Assembly: GCF_029626155.1 (NCBI RefSeq)
Contig: NZ_JARUBL010000001.1
Coordinates: forward strand, 806,001 to 870,000
Length of the DNA stretch: 64,000 nt
Direction: 5' to 3'
DNA from: Solwaraspora sp. WMMD1047
Lineage (GTDB): Bacteria > Actinomycetota > Actinomycetes > Mycobacteriales > Micromonosporaceae
The notes beneath the pieces are model-generated. The model saw nothing but the letters and a program-made list of their open reading frames with translations. It was not told the DNA's origin and did no database searches. How positions within the stretch are numbered: position 1 is the stretch's first letter; each line of letters opens with the position of its first letter. Made by a program: the position numbers and the translations under genes. Below, piece by piece: positions 17,568 through 25,177 of this stretch.

Positions 17568-18191
17568 GTGACCGGTGACCACTACTTCAGCGTCCAGCCC
17601 GGCAGCGCCGGCCATCGTCGGGACGTCGCATTCACCGTCGCCGGCCGGGAATTCTCGCTCGCGTCGGCGGCCGGGGTCTTCTCGTCGGACCGGCTGGACG
17701 CCGGCACCGCCGTCCTACTGCGCAAGGCGGAGCTGCCCGGCCCGGCCAGCGCCGGCCCGCTGCTGGATCTGGGCTGCGGGTACGGGCCGATCGCCTGCGT
17801 GCTGGCCACCGTCGCCCCGACCGCGAACGTGTGGGCGGTCGACGTCAATGCCCGCGCCCGGGAACTGACCGAGGAGAACGCGACCCGGGTGGGGGCGGCC
17901 GACCGGATCCGGGTGGCGGCGCCCGACGAGGTGCCGGCGGAGATGACGTTCGCGCAGATCTGGTCCAACCCGCCGATCCGGATCGGCAAGGCCGAGCTGC
18001 ACGAGATGCTGGGGCGCTGGTTGGCTCGGCTCGCCCCCGACGGGGTCGGCTGGCTGGTGGTGGCCCGCCACCTAGGCGGCGACTCGCTGCAGCGGTGGCT
18101 GACCGAGTCCGGCTGGCAGGTCGAGCGCCATGCCAGCCAGAAGGGCTACCGGGTCCTGCGGGTGACGGCCGCCCCCCGGGCCACCGCCTAG
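17568..18191 (+). CDS. RsmC-like class I methyltransferase
   Basis: A 207-residue SAM-dependent methyltransferase. The SAM-binding motif I is LLDLGCGYGPIACVL near residue 66, an acidic motif II (VWAVDVNARA) follows, and the catalytic NPP motif of N-methyltransferases is in WSNPPIRIGK near residue 140. The DHYFSVQPGSAGHRRDV N terminus and FSLASAAGVFSSDRLDAGT match the MTS domain of RsmC/RlmG, which methylate guanine N2 in rRNA. Target in this organism is inferred. An upstream in-frame ATG at 17559 is the alternative start. Confidence 0.82.
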   Translation: MTGDHYFSVQPGSAGHRRDVAFTVAGREFSLASAAGVFSSDRLDAGTAVLLRKAELPGPASAGPLLDLGCGYGPIACVLATVAPTANVWAVDVNARARELTEENATRVGAADRIRVAAPDEVPAEMTFAQIWSNPPIRIGKAELHEMLGRWLARLAPDGVGWLVVARHLGGDSLQRWLTESGWQVERHASQKGYRVLRVTAAPRATA

Positions 18192-18541
18192 GCGACCGGT
18201 TCCGCCGGCACCGGCTCTGCGGGCGCCGGCCTTCAGCCCGGCCCGTCTCGGCCCGGCCCGTATCGGCCCGGCCCGTATCGGCCCGGCCCGTATCGGCCCG
18301 GCCCGGCCCGTATCGGCCCGGCCCGGCCCGGTCTGCCCGGCCCGGCCCGGTCTGGTTTGCCTGGCCCGGTGTGGCCCGGTCTGGTTTGCCGGCCCAGTGT
18401 GGTCTGACTTGGCTCACGGCGGGTCGCCTGCCACTGCCGCCTAGGCCGTCTCAGCCCTTCGGGACCATCTGGAAGACACAAAGCCCTTTTTCGATATGAC
18501 TCAGAGGCATAATTATGACTCGGTTGTATATTGCCGCTTGG
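18192..18541. other. gene-free stretch with GC-rich tandem repeat
   Basis: 350 bases between the methyltransferase and the small reverse operon. Most of it is the CCCGG-based repeat listed separately; the last 60 bases are AT-rich for this genome (TTTTTCGATATGACTC and GGCATAATTATGACTC). No gene supported. Confidence 0.6.
18237..18412. repeat. 15-bp tandem repeat (TATCGGCCCGGCCCG)
   Basis: The unit TATCGGCCCGGCCCG recurs about five times at 18241-18320 with small variants, then decays into CCGGTCTGGTTTGCC-type units to about 18412. The array is noncoding and lacks spacers, so it is not a CRISPR. Slippage of a GC-rich unit is the likely cause. Confidence 0.85.
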
Positions 18542-18814
18542 TTATATGTGTTCTGGGTGGTGGGCGGTGGGTGGGGCGGCCCAGGCGAGGAAGCGGGACC
18601 AGATCTCCGCAGGGGCGGGCGGGGTGTGCGGGTTCAGCCTGATCAGGTCGCGGAGCGCCTCATGCATCAGGCCGGCCAGGTAGACCCGCAGCCAGGTCAG
18701 GTCGTCCGCATGCTCGCGAAGTAGGGCGAGGCGGGCAGGCCCGCAGGGCCAGTCGGCCGAGCAGTCGCGGCAGAGCCAGAGCGGCCGCCTCGGCTGGTGG
18801 CTCAGCGTTTCCAC
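18542..18814 (-). CDS. small protein with CRxC..WPC motif
   Basis: A 90-residue protein of unknown function starting at the GTG at 18814. It contains PLWLCRDCSADWPCGPARL near residues 11-29, a C-x2-C-x4-PC motif that could bind a metal, then an amphipathic helix (LLREHADDLTWLRVYLAGLM) and a C-terminal RLNPHTPPAPAEIWSRFLAW. Small proteins with this motif commonly accompany WhiJ/DUF397 loci in actinomycetes. The start overlaps the end of the upstream gene by 13 bases, so the two form an operon. The upstream in-frame extension is the antisense shadow of noncoding DNA. Confidence 0.65.
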   Translation of the reverse strand: METLSHQPRRPLWLCRDCSADWPCGPARLALLREHADDLTWLRVYLAGLMHEALRDLIRLNPHTPPAPAEIWSRFLAWAAPPTAHHPEHI

Positions 18815-19068
18815 GGCCGGACCCGGACCCGATTGCTGGCCGCCGGCTCGGTTGATCCGTGAATCCGATCCGGATAACGCGGCCCCCGGTTCATCGGACG
18901 AGCTTGATTCGACTCGTGTCGGTAGAGGATGGGTGGGTAGGGCATCGGGATGGTGGGCAGGGTGTCGGGGCAGGGCCACCGCAGGCCGCACCGGCAGTAG
19001 CGCCAGAGTCGGCGCCAGTCGCGGCAGTGGCGGGGAGCGTAGGGAACCGGCTTCGGGCGTCTGCGCAT
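18802..19068 (-). CDS. small basic protein with CRC..WPC motif
   Basis: An 88-residue protein of unknown function beginning at the ATG at 19068 (MRRRPKPVPYAPRHCRDWRR). Residues 24-35 contain YCRCGLRWPCPD, similar to the CRDCSADWPC motif of its downstream partner, which suggests a shared metal-binding fold. The rest is Pro/Arg/His-rich. It is the first gene of a two-gene reverse operon divergent from the WhiJ-like regulator. A longer upstream reading frame exists but has no recognisable features. Confidence 0.55.
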   Translation of the reverse strand: MRRRPKPVPYAPRHCRDWRRLWRYCRCGLRWPCPDTLPTIPMPYPPILYRHESNQARPMNRGPRYPDRIHGSTEPAASNRVRVRPWKR

Positions 19069-19389
19069 GTCGGGCCGCCTGTCCTGGGTCGGCCGGTGCC
19101 CGGGGCGCGGACCACCCCTTGGATCACGCCCCGGACACCGGGATTGAGGGCCCGCCGGGGCCCCGGCCAGATCGGGAATTCCCCGGCGGGCGGTTGGCGC
19201 GCGACGCCCGGGATGCCGATGGAACCGCACGGATGGGATACCTCCCGGGCATCGCGCTGCAATCCACCCTGGACTGTGGAGGCCGGCGGGTGGAAGATGT
19301 TCGGCAGTCCGGTTGGCTGCTCAGCGTAAGTGAATGATTGCCGTCCGGAGTTTGGTGAATGGTTGGTGAGAACGGGAGGACGCGAAACC
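19069..19389. other. divergent intergenic region of the WhiJ-like locus
   Basis: 321 bases between two divergent units. The 60 bases before the regulator (CAGCGTAAGTGAATGATTGC, then TGGTGAATGGTTGGTGAG) are less GC-rich than the rest and probably hold promoter and operator sites. Overlapping reading frames on both strands look like compositional noise. Confidence 0.5.
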
Positions 19390-20175
19390 ATGGCCATGTC
19401 GCCGTCGGAGTACCTGGCCCGTCAGTTGCGCCGCCGCCGGGAACGGCTCCGGCTGACCCAGGACGAATGGGGTTCCCGGCTCCACTACACGGGCCAGCAC
19501 GTCAGCGCGGTCGAGCTGGGGAAACGTCCGGCGCTGCCGGACTACCTGGAGGCCGTCGACCGGGAGTTCGGCACCGATCTCGTCGACTACTACCTGGAAT
19601 GCGTCAAGGACGATCCGACCCCGGTCTGGCTGCTGCCCTGGCTCGACTACGAGAAGCGGGCCACCGCCCTGCGCTCGGTCGAATTCGCCGTAGTTCCCGG
19701 CCTACTCCAAACCGAGCACTACGCCCGCCATCTTCTGGCCAGCGCGCTGCTCGACGACGTGGAGATCGAAGAGTGGCTCGCTATTCGGATGGGCCGCCAG
19801 GTCGCCGTGCTGCACCGCGACCGCCCGCCGCTGTGCATGTTCGTCATCGACCAGAACGCGCTGCTCAGGGGACCGTCCGAAGTGATGCGCGAGCAGTTGC
19901 AACACATCGCCAAGCTGAGCGATCAACTGCGGGTCTCTGTGCAGGTGGTGCCAGACGGCACCGGGCTCTACCTCGGACAGGCTGGCGCATTCGCGTTGGC
20001 CAGCTTCCACGATGGGGACGATGTCGGCTATGTGGACGATCAGCTCCAAGGCCGGGCGGTCGTGGATCCGAAGAGCGTTGCCAGCCTGAACCGCAAGTGG
20101 GACGCTGTGAGAGCGGTCGCGCTGCCGCGCGACCTGTCCCGAGACCTCATTCTGAAGCTGGTGGACGAGCTATGA
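19390..20175 (+). CDS. WhiJ-like XRE regulator with DUF5753 domain
   Basis: A 261-residue DNA-binding protein. Residues 5-60 form an XRE helix-turn-helix (RERLRLTQDEWGSRLHYTGQ and HVSAVELGKR), and residues about 80-255 form the DUF5753 domain (VEFAVVPGLLQTEHYARHLL, MREQLQHIAKLSDQLRVSVQ). In Streptomyces, WhiJ and relatives of this family, paired with DUF397 proteins, tune development and antibiotic production. I chose the ATG at 19390, with GGGAGGA upstream; a second ATG lies two codons on. It overlaps the DUF397 gene by four bases. Confidence 0.88.
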   Translation: MAMSPSEYLARQLRRRRERLRLTQDEWGSRLHYTGQHVSAVELGKRPALPDYLEAVDREFGTDLVDYYLECVKDDPTPVWLLPWLDYEKRATALRSVEFAVVPGLLQTEHYARHLLASALLDDVEIEEWLAIRMGRQVAVLHRDRPPLCMFVIDQNALLRGPSEVMREQLQHIAKLSDQLRVSVQVVPDGTGLYLGQAGAFALASFHDGDDVGYVDDQLQGRAVVDPKSVASLNRKWDAVRAVALPRDLSRDLILKLVDEL

Positions 20176-20360
20176 CCGTCGATTTACCGAGGTTCCGCAA
20201 GTCGAGCCGGAGCCAGAACGGCGGCAACAGTTGTGTCGAGGTTGCCGACAATGTGCCGGGGCGGGTGCTGATTCGCGACTCGAAGGACCGGGACGGTGGC
20301 ACGCTGACCTTCGAGCCGGCTGCCTGGCGGGCCTTCGTCGACCTCGCCAGGACCCGGTAA
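20172..20360 (+). CDS. DUF397 protein, partner of the WhiJ-like regulator
   Basis: A 62-residue protein, MTVDLPRFRKSSRSQNGGNS then CVEVADNVPGRVLIRDSKDR, with the conserved W-R/K-S-S-x-S-x2-G-x-CVEVA pattern of DUF397 (here the Trp position is Phe) and a C-terminal FEPAAWRAFVDLAR. DUF397 proteins are small acidic partners that antagonise or modulate the adjacent WhiJ-type regulator. The ATGA overlap shows translational coupling. Confidence 0.9.
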   Translation: MTVDLPRFRKSSRSQNGGNSCVEVADNVPGRVLIRDSKDRDGGTLTFEPAAWRAFVDLARTR

Positions 20361-20409
20361 CGGCGAAATCGGCTGTTCAGCGGCGGCGTCGGTCGGGGAG
20401 GATGCCGGC

Positions 20410-22089
20410 GTGGGATACGTGGACGTGGCCGGGGTGGGGTACACCCTGCCGGACGGGCGGCAGCTCTTCGCCGACGTCTCGTTCCGGGTCGGCGAGGGCA
20501 AGAAGATCGCCCTGGTCGGGCCGAACGGGGCCGGCAAGACGACGCTGCTGCGGATGGTCGCCGGGGACCTGCCCACCAAGGTCGGCGGGATCGCCCGCTC
20601 CGGCGGCCTCGGCGTGATGCGCCAGTTCATCGGGATGATCGGCGACGAGTCGACGCTTGCCGACCTCGTACTCTCGCTGGCGCCGCCGCCGGTGCGGGCC
20701 GCCGGTGAACGACTCGCCCGGGCGGAGACGGCGCTGCGGGCGGTCGAGGCCCGTGGCAAGTTCAGCACCGCCGCCGGCAAGGCCCAACTGGCGTACGCGG
20801 ACGCGCTCGCCGCCTGGGGTGAAGCCGGCGGGTACGAGGCGGAGGTCCTCTTCGACACCGTCTCGACGATCGTGCTCGACCTGCCCTGGGAGACCAGCCG
20901 GGAACGGCCGGTGCGCACCCTCTCCGGCGGGCAGCAGAAACGGTTCGCCCTGGAGTTGCTGCTGCGCGGCAGCGACGAGGTGCTGCTGCTCGACGAACCC
21001 GACAACTTCCTCGACGTGCCCGGCAAACGGTGGCTGGAGGGGCGGCTGCGCGAATCGGTGAAGTCCGTCCTCTACGTCTCGCACGACCGTGAGCTGCTGG
21101 CCCAGACCGCCGACCGGGTGGTGACCGTCGAGGGCGGCGGCGCCTGGGTGCACCCGGGCGGATTCGCCAGCTGGCACGCGGCCCGGGTGGCCCGGCACGA
21201 CCGGCTCGACGAGCAGCGGCGCCGCTGGGACGAGGAGCACCAGAAACTGCGCGAGCTGATGCTGATGTACAAGCAGAAGGCGGCGTACAACTCGGGGATG
21301 GCCTCCCGCTACCAGGCCGCGCAGACCCGACTGCGCAAGTTCGAGGAGGCCGGGCCGCCGCCGGTGCCGCCGCCCGACCAGGACATCCGGATGCGGCTCG
21401 ACGGCGGCCGGACCGGCAAACGGGCGGTGATCTGCGAAGGACTGGAGCTGGAGAACCTGACGTTCCCGTTCGACCTGGAGATCTGGTACGGCGACCGGGT
21501 GGCGGTGCTCGGCGCCAACGGCACCGGCAAGTCGCACTTTCTGCGGCTGCTGGCCCGGGGCGGCACCGACCCCGACCCGGCCGAGCTGCCGGTCGACGGG
21601 CTGGCCGCGCTCGCCCCGGTGAAGCACGGTGGCACCGCCCGGCTCGGCGCCCGGGTCCGGCCCGGCCACTTCTCACAGACCCACGACCGGCCCGAACTGA
21701 TGGACAAGACCCTCGTCGACGTGCTCTGGCGGGGCGACGACCACCGGGCCGGGATGGACCGGCACGCGGCCATGAAGGTGCTCAACCGGTACGAGCTGGC
21801 CGGCCAGGGCGACCAGCGGTTCGGCACCCTCTCCGGCGGGCAGCAGGCCCGGTTCCTGGTGCTGCTGCTGGAACTCTCCGGCGCCACCCTGCTGCTGCTC
21901 GACGAGCCCACCGACAACCTCGACCTGGCCTCGGCCGAAGCCCTCGAACAGGGGCTGCACGCCTTCCAGGGCACGGTGATCGCGGTCACCCACGACCGCT
22001 GGTTCACCCGGTCGTTCGGCCGGTTCGTCCTGTTCCGCGGCGACGGCGAGGTGGTCGAGACCCCGGAACCGGTCTGGGACGTCGGCTGA
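20410..22089 (+). CDS. ABC-F family ATPase
   Basis: A 559-residue protein with two ABC ATPase domains and no membrane spans, as in the ABC-F family, whose members act on the ribosome (translation factors or antibiotic-resistance protectors). Domain 1 has GPNGAGKTT near residue 37, LSGGQQKR near 176 and LLLDEPDNFLD near 195; domain 2 has GANGTGKSH near 371, LSGGQQAR near 476 and LLLDEPTDNLD near 496. The linker (HDRLDEQRRRWDEEHQKLRE) is charged and helical. The start is a GTG without a good ribosome binding site. Which ABC-F subgroup it belongs to cannot be told from reading alone. Confidence 0.9.
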   Translation: MGYVDVAGVGYTLPDGRQLFADVSFRVGEGKKIALVGPNGAGKTTLLRMVAGDLPTKVGGIARSGGLGVMRQFIGMIGDESTLADLVLSLAPPPVRAAGERLARAETALRAVEARGKFSTAAGKAQLAYADALAAWGEAGGYEAEVLFDTVSTIVLDLPWETSRERPVRTLSGGQQKRFALELLLRGSDEVLLLDEPDNFLDVPGKRWLEGRLRESVKSVLYVSHDRELLAQTADRVVTVEGGGAWVHPGGFASWHAARVARHDRLDEQRRRWDEEHQKLRELMLMYKQKAAYNSGMASRYQAAQTRLRKFEEAGPPPVPPPDQDIRMRLDGGRTGKRAVICEGLELENLTFPFDLEIWYGDRVAVLGANGTGKSHFLRLLARGGTDPDPAELPVDGLAALAPVKHGGTARLGARVRPGHFSQTHDRPELMDKTLVDVLWRGDDHRAGMDRHAAMKVLNRYELAGQGDQRFGTLSGGQQARFLVLLLELSGATLLLLDEPTDNLDLASAEALEQGLHAFQGTVIAVTHDRWFTRSFGRFVLFRGDGEVVETPEPVWDVG

Positions 22090-22103
22090 GGATGGTCGCC
22101 GAG

Positions 22104-22109
22104 TAGGGT
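22104..22109 (+). promoter_or_regulatory. -10 element for a leaderless transcript
   Basis: TAGGGT lies seven bases before the GTG at 22117 with no ribosome binding site between. It supports that GTG as the start rather than the in-frame codon at 22108. Confidence 0.5.
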
Positions 22110-22116
22110 GCGTGGC

Positions 22117-23118
22117 GTGTCCAAGTCCGCCAAGTCGATCGTCCGCCGGGTCGCCGAGATCGTCATCACCGCCGCGTTCGTCGGCTTCATCGTCTGGTCC
22201 GTGGCCGGCCGCTGGTCGGAGGTCACCGGGGTCATCGGCGACCTGTCCGTCCCGGCGCTGGCGCTGTCGGGGGTGGCCGCGCTCGCCGCGATCTGGTGCA
22301 GCTTCCTGAGCTGGCGGGCGATCCTGGCCGACTTCGGCAGCCAGGTGCCGGTCCGGGGCGGGATGAAGATCTTCTTCGTCGGGCAGCTCGGCAAGTACCT
22401 GCCCGGCAAGGTGTGGCCGATCGTCACCCAGGCCCGGCTCGGCAAGGCTTACCAGGTGCCGGGGCGGTCGTCGGCCGCCGCCGTGCTGCTGACCATGGCG
22501 ATCACCCTCGGCACCGGGCTGCTGCTGACCGCCGTCACACTGCCGGTGCTCGGCGGCCGGGCCCTCGACCAGTACTGGTGGGTCCTGCTGGCGCTGCCGC
22601 TGGCCGCCGTCGCGCTCTGGCCGCCGGTGCTCAACCGCGCCCTCGGGTACGCGATGAAGCTGGCCCGACGCGAGCCGATGCCCCGACCGCTGACCCTGGG
22701 CGGGATCGGGCGGTCGGTCGGCTGGGCGGTGGCGACCTGGCTCTGCTACGGCGTACACCTGTGGGCCTTGCTTTTGGATCTCGGGGGGAGTGGCGGAGAC
22801 CTGTTGCTGCGGTCGATCGGGGCGTTCGCCGGGTCGTGGGCGATCGGGTTCCTGCTCTCGGTCGCGCCGGCCGGGCTCGGCCCCCGGGAGGCGGCGCTGA
22901 CCGTGCTGCTCGGCGCCACCGTCAGCGAGCCCGCCGCGCTCGTCGCGGTGGTGGTGTCCCGGCTGCTGATGACCGTCGCCGACCTGGTCTGGCCGGCGGT
23001 CGCCGTGCTCGCCGAACGCCGCCGCCAACGCCGCGCGGCCGACACCGCCGAGGAACCGGCAAACCATCCCGATCCCGCCGCCACGGCAGAGACCTCGCAG
23101 ACCCCCGCCTCAGCCTGA
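22117..23118 (+). CDS. lysylphosphatidylglycerol synthase-type (AglD/UPF0104) membrane protein
   Basis: A 333-residue integral membrane protein with about eight spans. The pattern FVGQLGKYLPGKVWPIVTQA near residue 88 and GFLLSVAPAGLGPREAALTV near 245 are the two signatures of the family that includes the membrane domain of MprF and archaeal AglD. Some members flip lipids or lipid-linked sugars; no catalytic function can be read here. It heads a forward run with a GT4 glycosyltransferase and a methyltransferase, so a role in envelope glycans is likely. The C-terminal 30 residues are a hydrophilic tail. Confidence 0.82.
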   Translation: MSKSAKSIVRRVAEIVITAAFVGFIVWSVAGRWSEVTGVIGDLSVPALALSGVAALAAIWCSFLSWRAILADFGSQVPVRGGMKIFFVGQLGKYLPGKVWPIVTQARLGKAYQVPGRSSAAAVLLTMAITLGTGLLLTAVTLPVLGGRALDQYWWVLLALPLAAVALWPPVLNRALGYAMKLARREPMPRPLTLGGIGRSVGWAVATWLCYGVHLWALLLDLGGSGGDLLLRSIGAFAGSWAIGFLLSVAPAGLGPREAALTVLLGATVSEPAALVAVVVSRLLMTVADLVWPAVAVLAERRRQRRAADTAEEPANHPDPAATAETSQTPASA

Positions 23119-23136
23119 CGCGGTTCTACGCTGCGC

Positions 23137-23142
23137 TACAGT
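23137..23142 (+). promoter_or_regulatory. -10 element for a leaderless glycosyltransferase transcript
   Basis: TACAGT lies six bases before the GTG at 23149, with no ribosome binding site between. Confidence 0.5.
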
Positions 23143-23148
23143 GCTGCG

Positions 23149-24342
23149 GTGCGCTGGCTGGCTTTTGGCACCTATGACGTTCGGCGGCACCCCCGCGTCG
23201 GCGTACTCATCGAAGGTCTTCGGGACAGCGGTGACGACGTCGTCGAGGTCAACGCCCCGCTGCCCTTGGACACCGCGGCCCGGGTCGCCATGCTCAAGCA
23301 GCCCTGGCGGCTGCCGGTGCTGGCCTGGAAGCTGGCGGCCTGCTGGACCTCGCTGATCCGCCAGGCGCGGCGGCGACGGGACGAGCCGGTGGACGCCGTC
23401 CTGGTCGGCTACCTCGGGCACTTCGACGTCCGGCTGGCCCGGCGACTGTTCCGGCGCACCCCGATCGTGCTCGATCATCTGATCTCCGCCGCCGGCACCG
23501 CGCGGGACCGCGGCCTGGCCGACGGCGGCGGAATCAAGGGCAGGTTGATGCGGGCCATCGACGACGGGGCACTGCGCAGCGCCGACCTCATCGTGGTGGA
23601 CACCGCCGAGCACCTGGCCGCGCTGCCCGCCAACGCCGCCGACCGGGGAGTGATCGCGCCGGTCGGCGCCGGCGCCGAATGGTACGCCGCCGCCCGGTCC
23701 GCCGGCGAACGCGCCGACGGCCCACTCCGGGTGATCTTCGTGGGGCTCTTCACCCCGCTGCACGGTACGACCACCCTCGGCGCGGCGCTGGCCCAGCTGA
23801 CCGGCGACGAGCGGATCGAGATCACCATGGTCGGCACCGGGCAGGACCACGCGGGATGCCGGACGCTGGCCGCCGCGAACCCCCGGATCACCTGGATCGA
23901 CTGGGTGACCGGCGGGGAGCTGCCCGCCCTGGTCGCCGGCCACGACGTGTCGCTCGGGATCTTCGGCACCACCGCCAAGGCGCGCAACGTGGTGCCGACG
24001 AAGGTCTTCCAGGGAGCCGCCGCCGGCTGCGCGATCGTCACCTCGGACACCCCGCCGCAGCGCCAGCTGCTCGGCGACGCGGCGCTCTTCGTACCCCCCG
24101 GGGACGCCGACGCGCTGGCGGACGCCCTGCGTGAACTGGCCGCGGACCCGGCCCGGCTGGCCCAGCTCAAGACCGCCGCGGCGGCCCGGGCCGCCGAACG
24201 GTTCGCGCCCGCCACCGTGGTCGCCCCGGTCCGCGACCGGCTGGCCGCGTCATCCCCGGCGGCCGCCGCCGCACCACCGACCGCGCCGCCCCCAGGCGCA
24301 GAACCCTCCGTATCGCCGGAAGCGAGGACCTCAGCCCGATGA
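23149..24342 (+). CDS. GT4-type glycosyltransferase
   Basis: A 397-residue GT-B fold enzyme. The N-terminal half (MRWLAFGTYDVRRHPRVGVL) resembles the acceptor domain of glycosyltransferases; the C-terminal half has GLFTPLHGTTTLGAALAQL near residue 200 and a donor-site block NVVPTKVFQGAAAGCAIVTS near 283-302, with P-T-K-x-F-Q/E replacing the usual E-x7-E. The last 40 residues are Pro/Ala-rich and disordered. It overlaps the next gene by four bases (ATGA). Donor and acceptor are unknown; a polysaccharide or glycolipid role is inferred from neighbours. Confidence 0.8.
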   Translation: MRWLAFGTYDVRRHPRVGVLIEGLRDSGDDVVEVNAPLPLDTAARVAMLKQPWRLPVLAWKLAACWTSLIRQARRRRDEPVDAVLVGYLGHFDVRLARRLFRRTPIVLDHLISAAGTARDRGLADGGGIKGRLMRAIDDGALRSADLIVVDTAEHLAALPANAADRGVIAPVGAGAEWYAAARSAGERADGPLRVIFVGLFTPLHGTTTLGAALAQLTGDERIEITMVGTGQDHAGCRTLAAANPRITWIDWVTGGELPALVAGHDVSLGIFGTTAKARNVVPTKVFQGAAAGCAIVTSDTPPQRQLLGDAALFVPPGDADALADALRELAADPARLAQLKTAAAARAAERFAPATVVAPVRDRLAASSPAAAAAPPTAPPPGAEPSVSPEARTSAR

Positions 24343-25088
24343 GCAAGCAGTCCGATCCGCCGCTCGCCCCCAGGGCGGCGCTGCGCTGGAACGTGGTCCG
24401 CCGGACCGTGGCGGAGATCCGCCCGCACAGCATCCTCGAACTCGGCTGCGGCATGGGCGGCTTCGGGATGCGGCTGGCGCAACTCGCCCCGGGCGGCTAC
24501 ACGGCCGTGGAACCGGACGACGGCAGCTTCGAGACGGCCCGCCAGCGGATCGAGTCGGTCGGCGGCACGGTCATCCACGGCGACCACAACAAGGTCCCGA
24601 CCGGCACCCAGTACGACCTGGTCTGCGCGTTCGAGGTGCTGGAGCACATCGCCGACGACGCCGCCGCGCTGGCCGACTGGCTGCCGCTGGTCAAGCCCGG
24701 CGGTCACCTGCTGCTGTCGGTGCCGTCCGACCCGGAGCGGTTCAACGCCTGGGACACCCTGGTCGGGCACTACCGGCGCTACTCGGCCGAGCAGCTGCGG
24801 GAACGGCTGGTCGAGGCGGGCACCGCCGAGCCGCGCCTGGTGCACTACGGCTGGCCGCTCGGCTACCTGCTCGACTCGGTCCGGGACAAGATGGCCGGCA
24901 AGCGGGAGGACGGCGCGGCCGAGACCGCCGAGGAGCGCACCTCCGGTTCCGGCCGGATCCTGCAGCCGACCGGGGCGCTGGCCGGCGGCATGATCAAGCT
25001 TGCGGTCTCGCCGTTCGTCGCGCTGCAGCGGATGCGCCCCAGCCGCGGGCCGGGCCTGGTCGCCCTGGCCGCCCGCCCGACGGCCTGA
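24339..25088 (+). CDS. class I SAM-dependent methyltransferase
   Basis: A 249-residue methyltransferase. Motif I is ILELGCGMGGFGMRLAQL near residue 33; DLVCAFEVLEHIADDAAAL near 93 and LVKPGGHLLLSVPSD are motifs of UbiE/UbiG-type enzymes. GHYRRYSAEQLRERL is typical of enzymes acting on sugars or glycolipids. It is translationally coupled to the GT4 gene, suggesting methylation of the glycan product. The substrate is not identifiable from sequence. Confidence 0.82.
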   Translation: MSKQSDPPLAPRAALRWNVVRRTVAEIRPHSILELGCGMGGFGMRLAQLAPGGYTAVEPDDGSFETARQRIESVGGTVIHGDHNKVPTGTQYDLVCAFEVLEHIADDAAALADWLPLVKPGGHLLLSVPSDPERFNAWDTLVGHYRRYSAEQLRERLVEAGTAEPRLVHYGWPLGYLLDSVRDKMAGKREDGAAETAEERTSGSGRILQPTGALAGGMIKLAVSPFVALQRMRPSRGPGLVALAARPTA

Positions 25089-25114
25089 TCGACCGGGCCG
25101 GACCGAAACGACGA

Positions 25115-25157
25115 CGCGCCCGCCCGGGCCGGAGGATCTCCGGTACGGGCGGGCGCG
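25115..25157. terminator. bidirectional terminator between convergent genes
   Basis: CGCGCCCGCCC (25115-25125) pairs exactly with GGGCGGGCGCG (25147-25157); inside it is a second stem CCGGAG-GAT-CTCCGG (25129-25143). It lies between the methyltransferase and the convergent GT-C gene and can serve both. Confidence 0.8.
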
Positions 25158-25177
25158 GTTCTGTGTGGGTGGCCGGA

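Noticed and set aside
18237-18412. CRISPR array
   Set aside because: Repeats are directly adjacent with no unique spacers and no cas genes are near.
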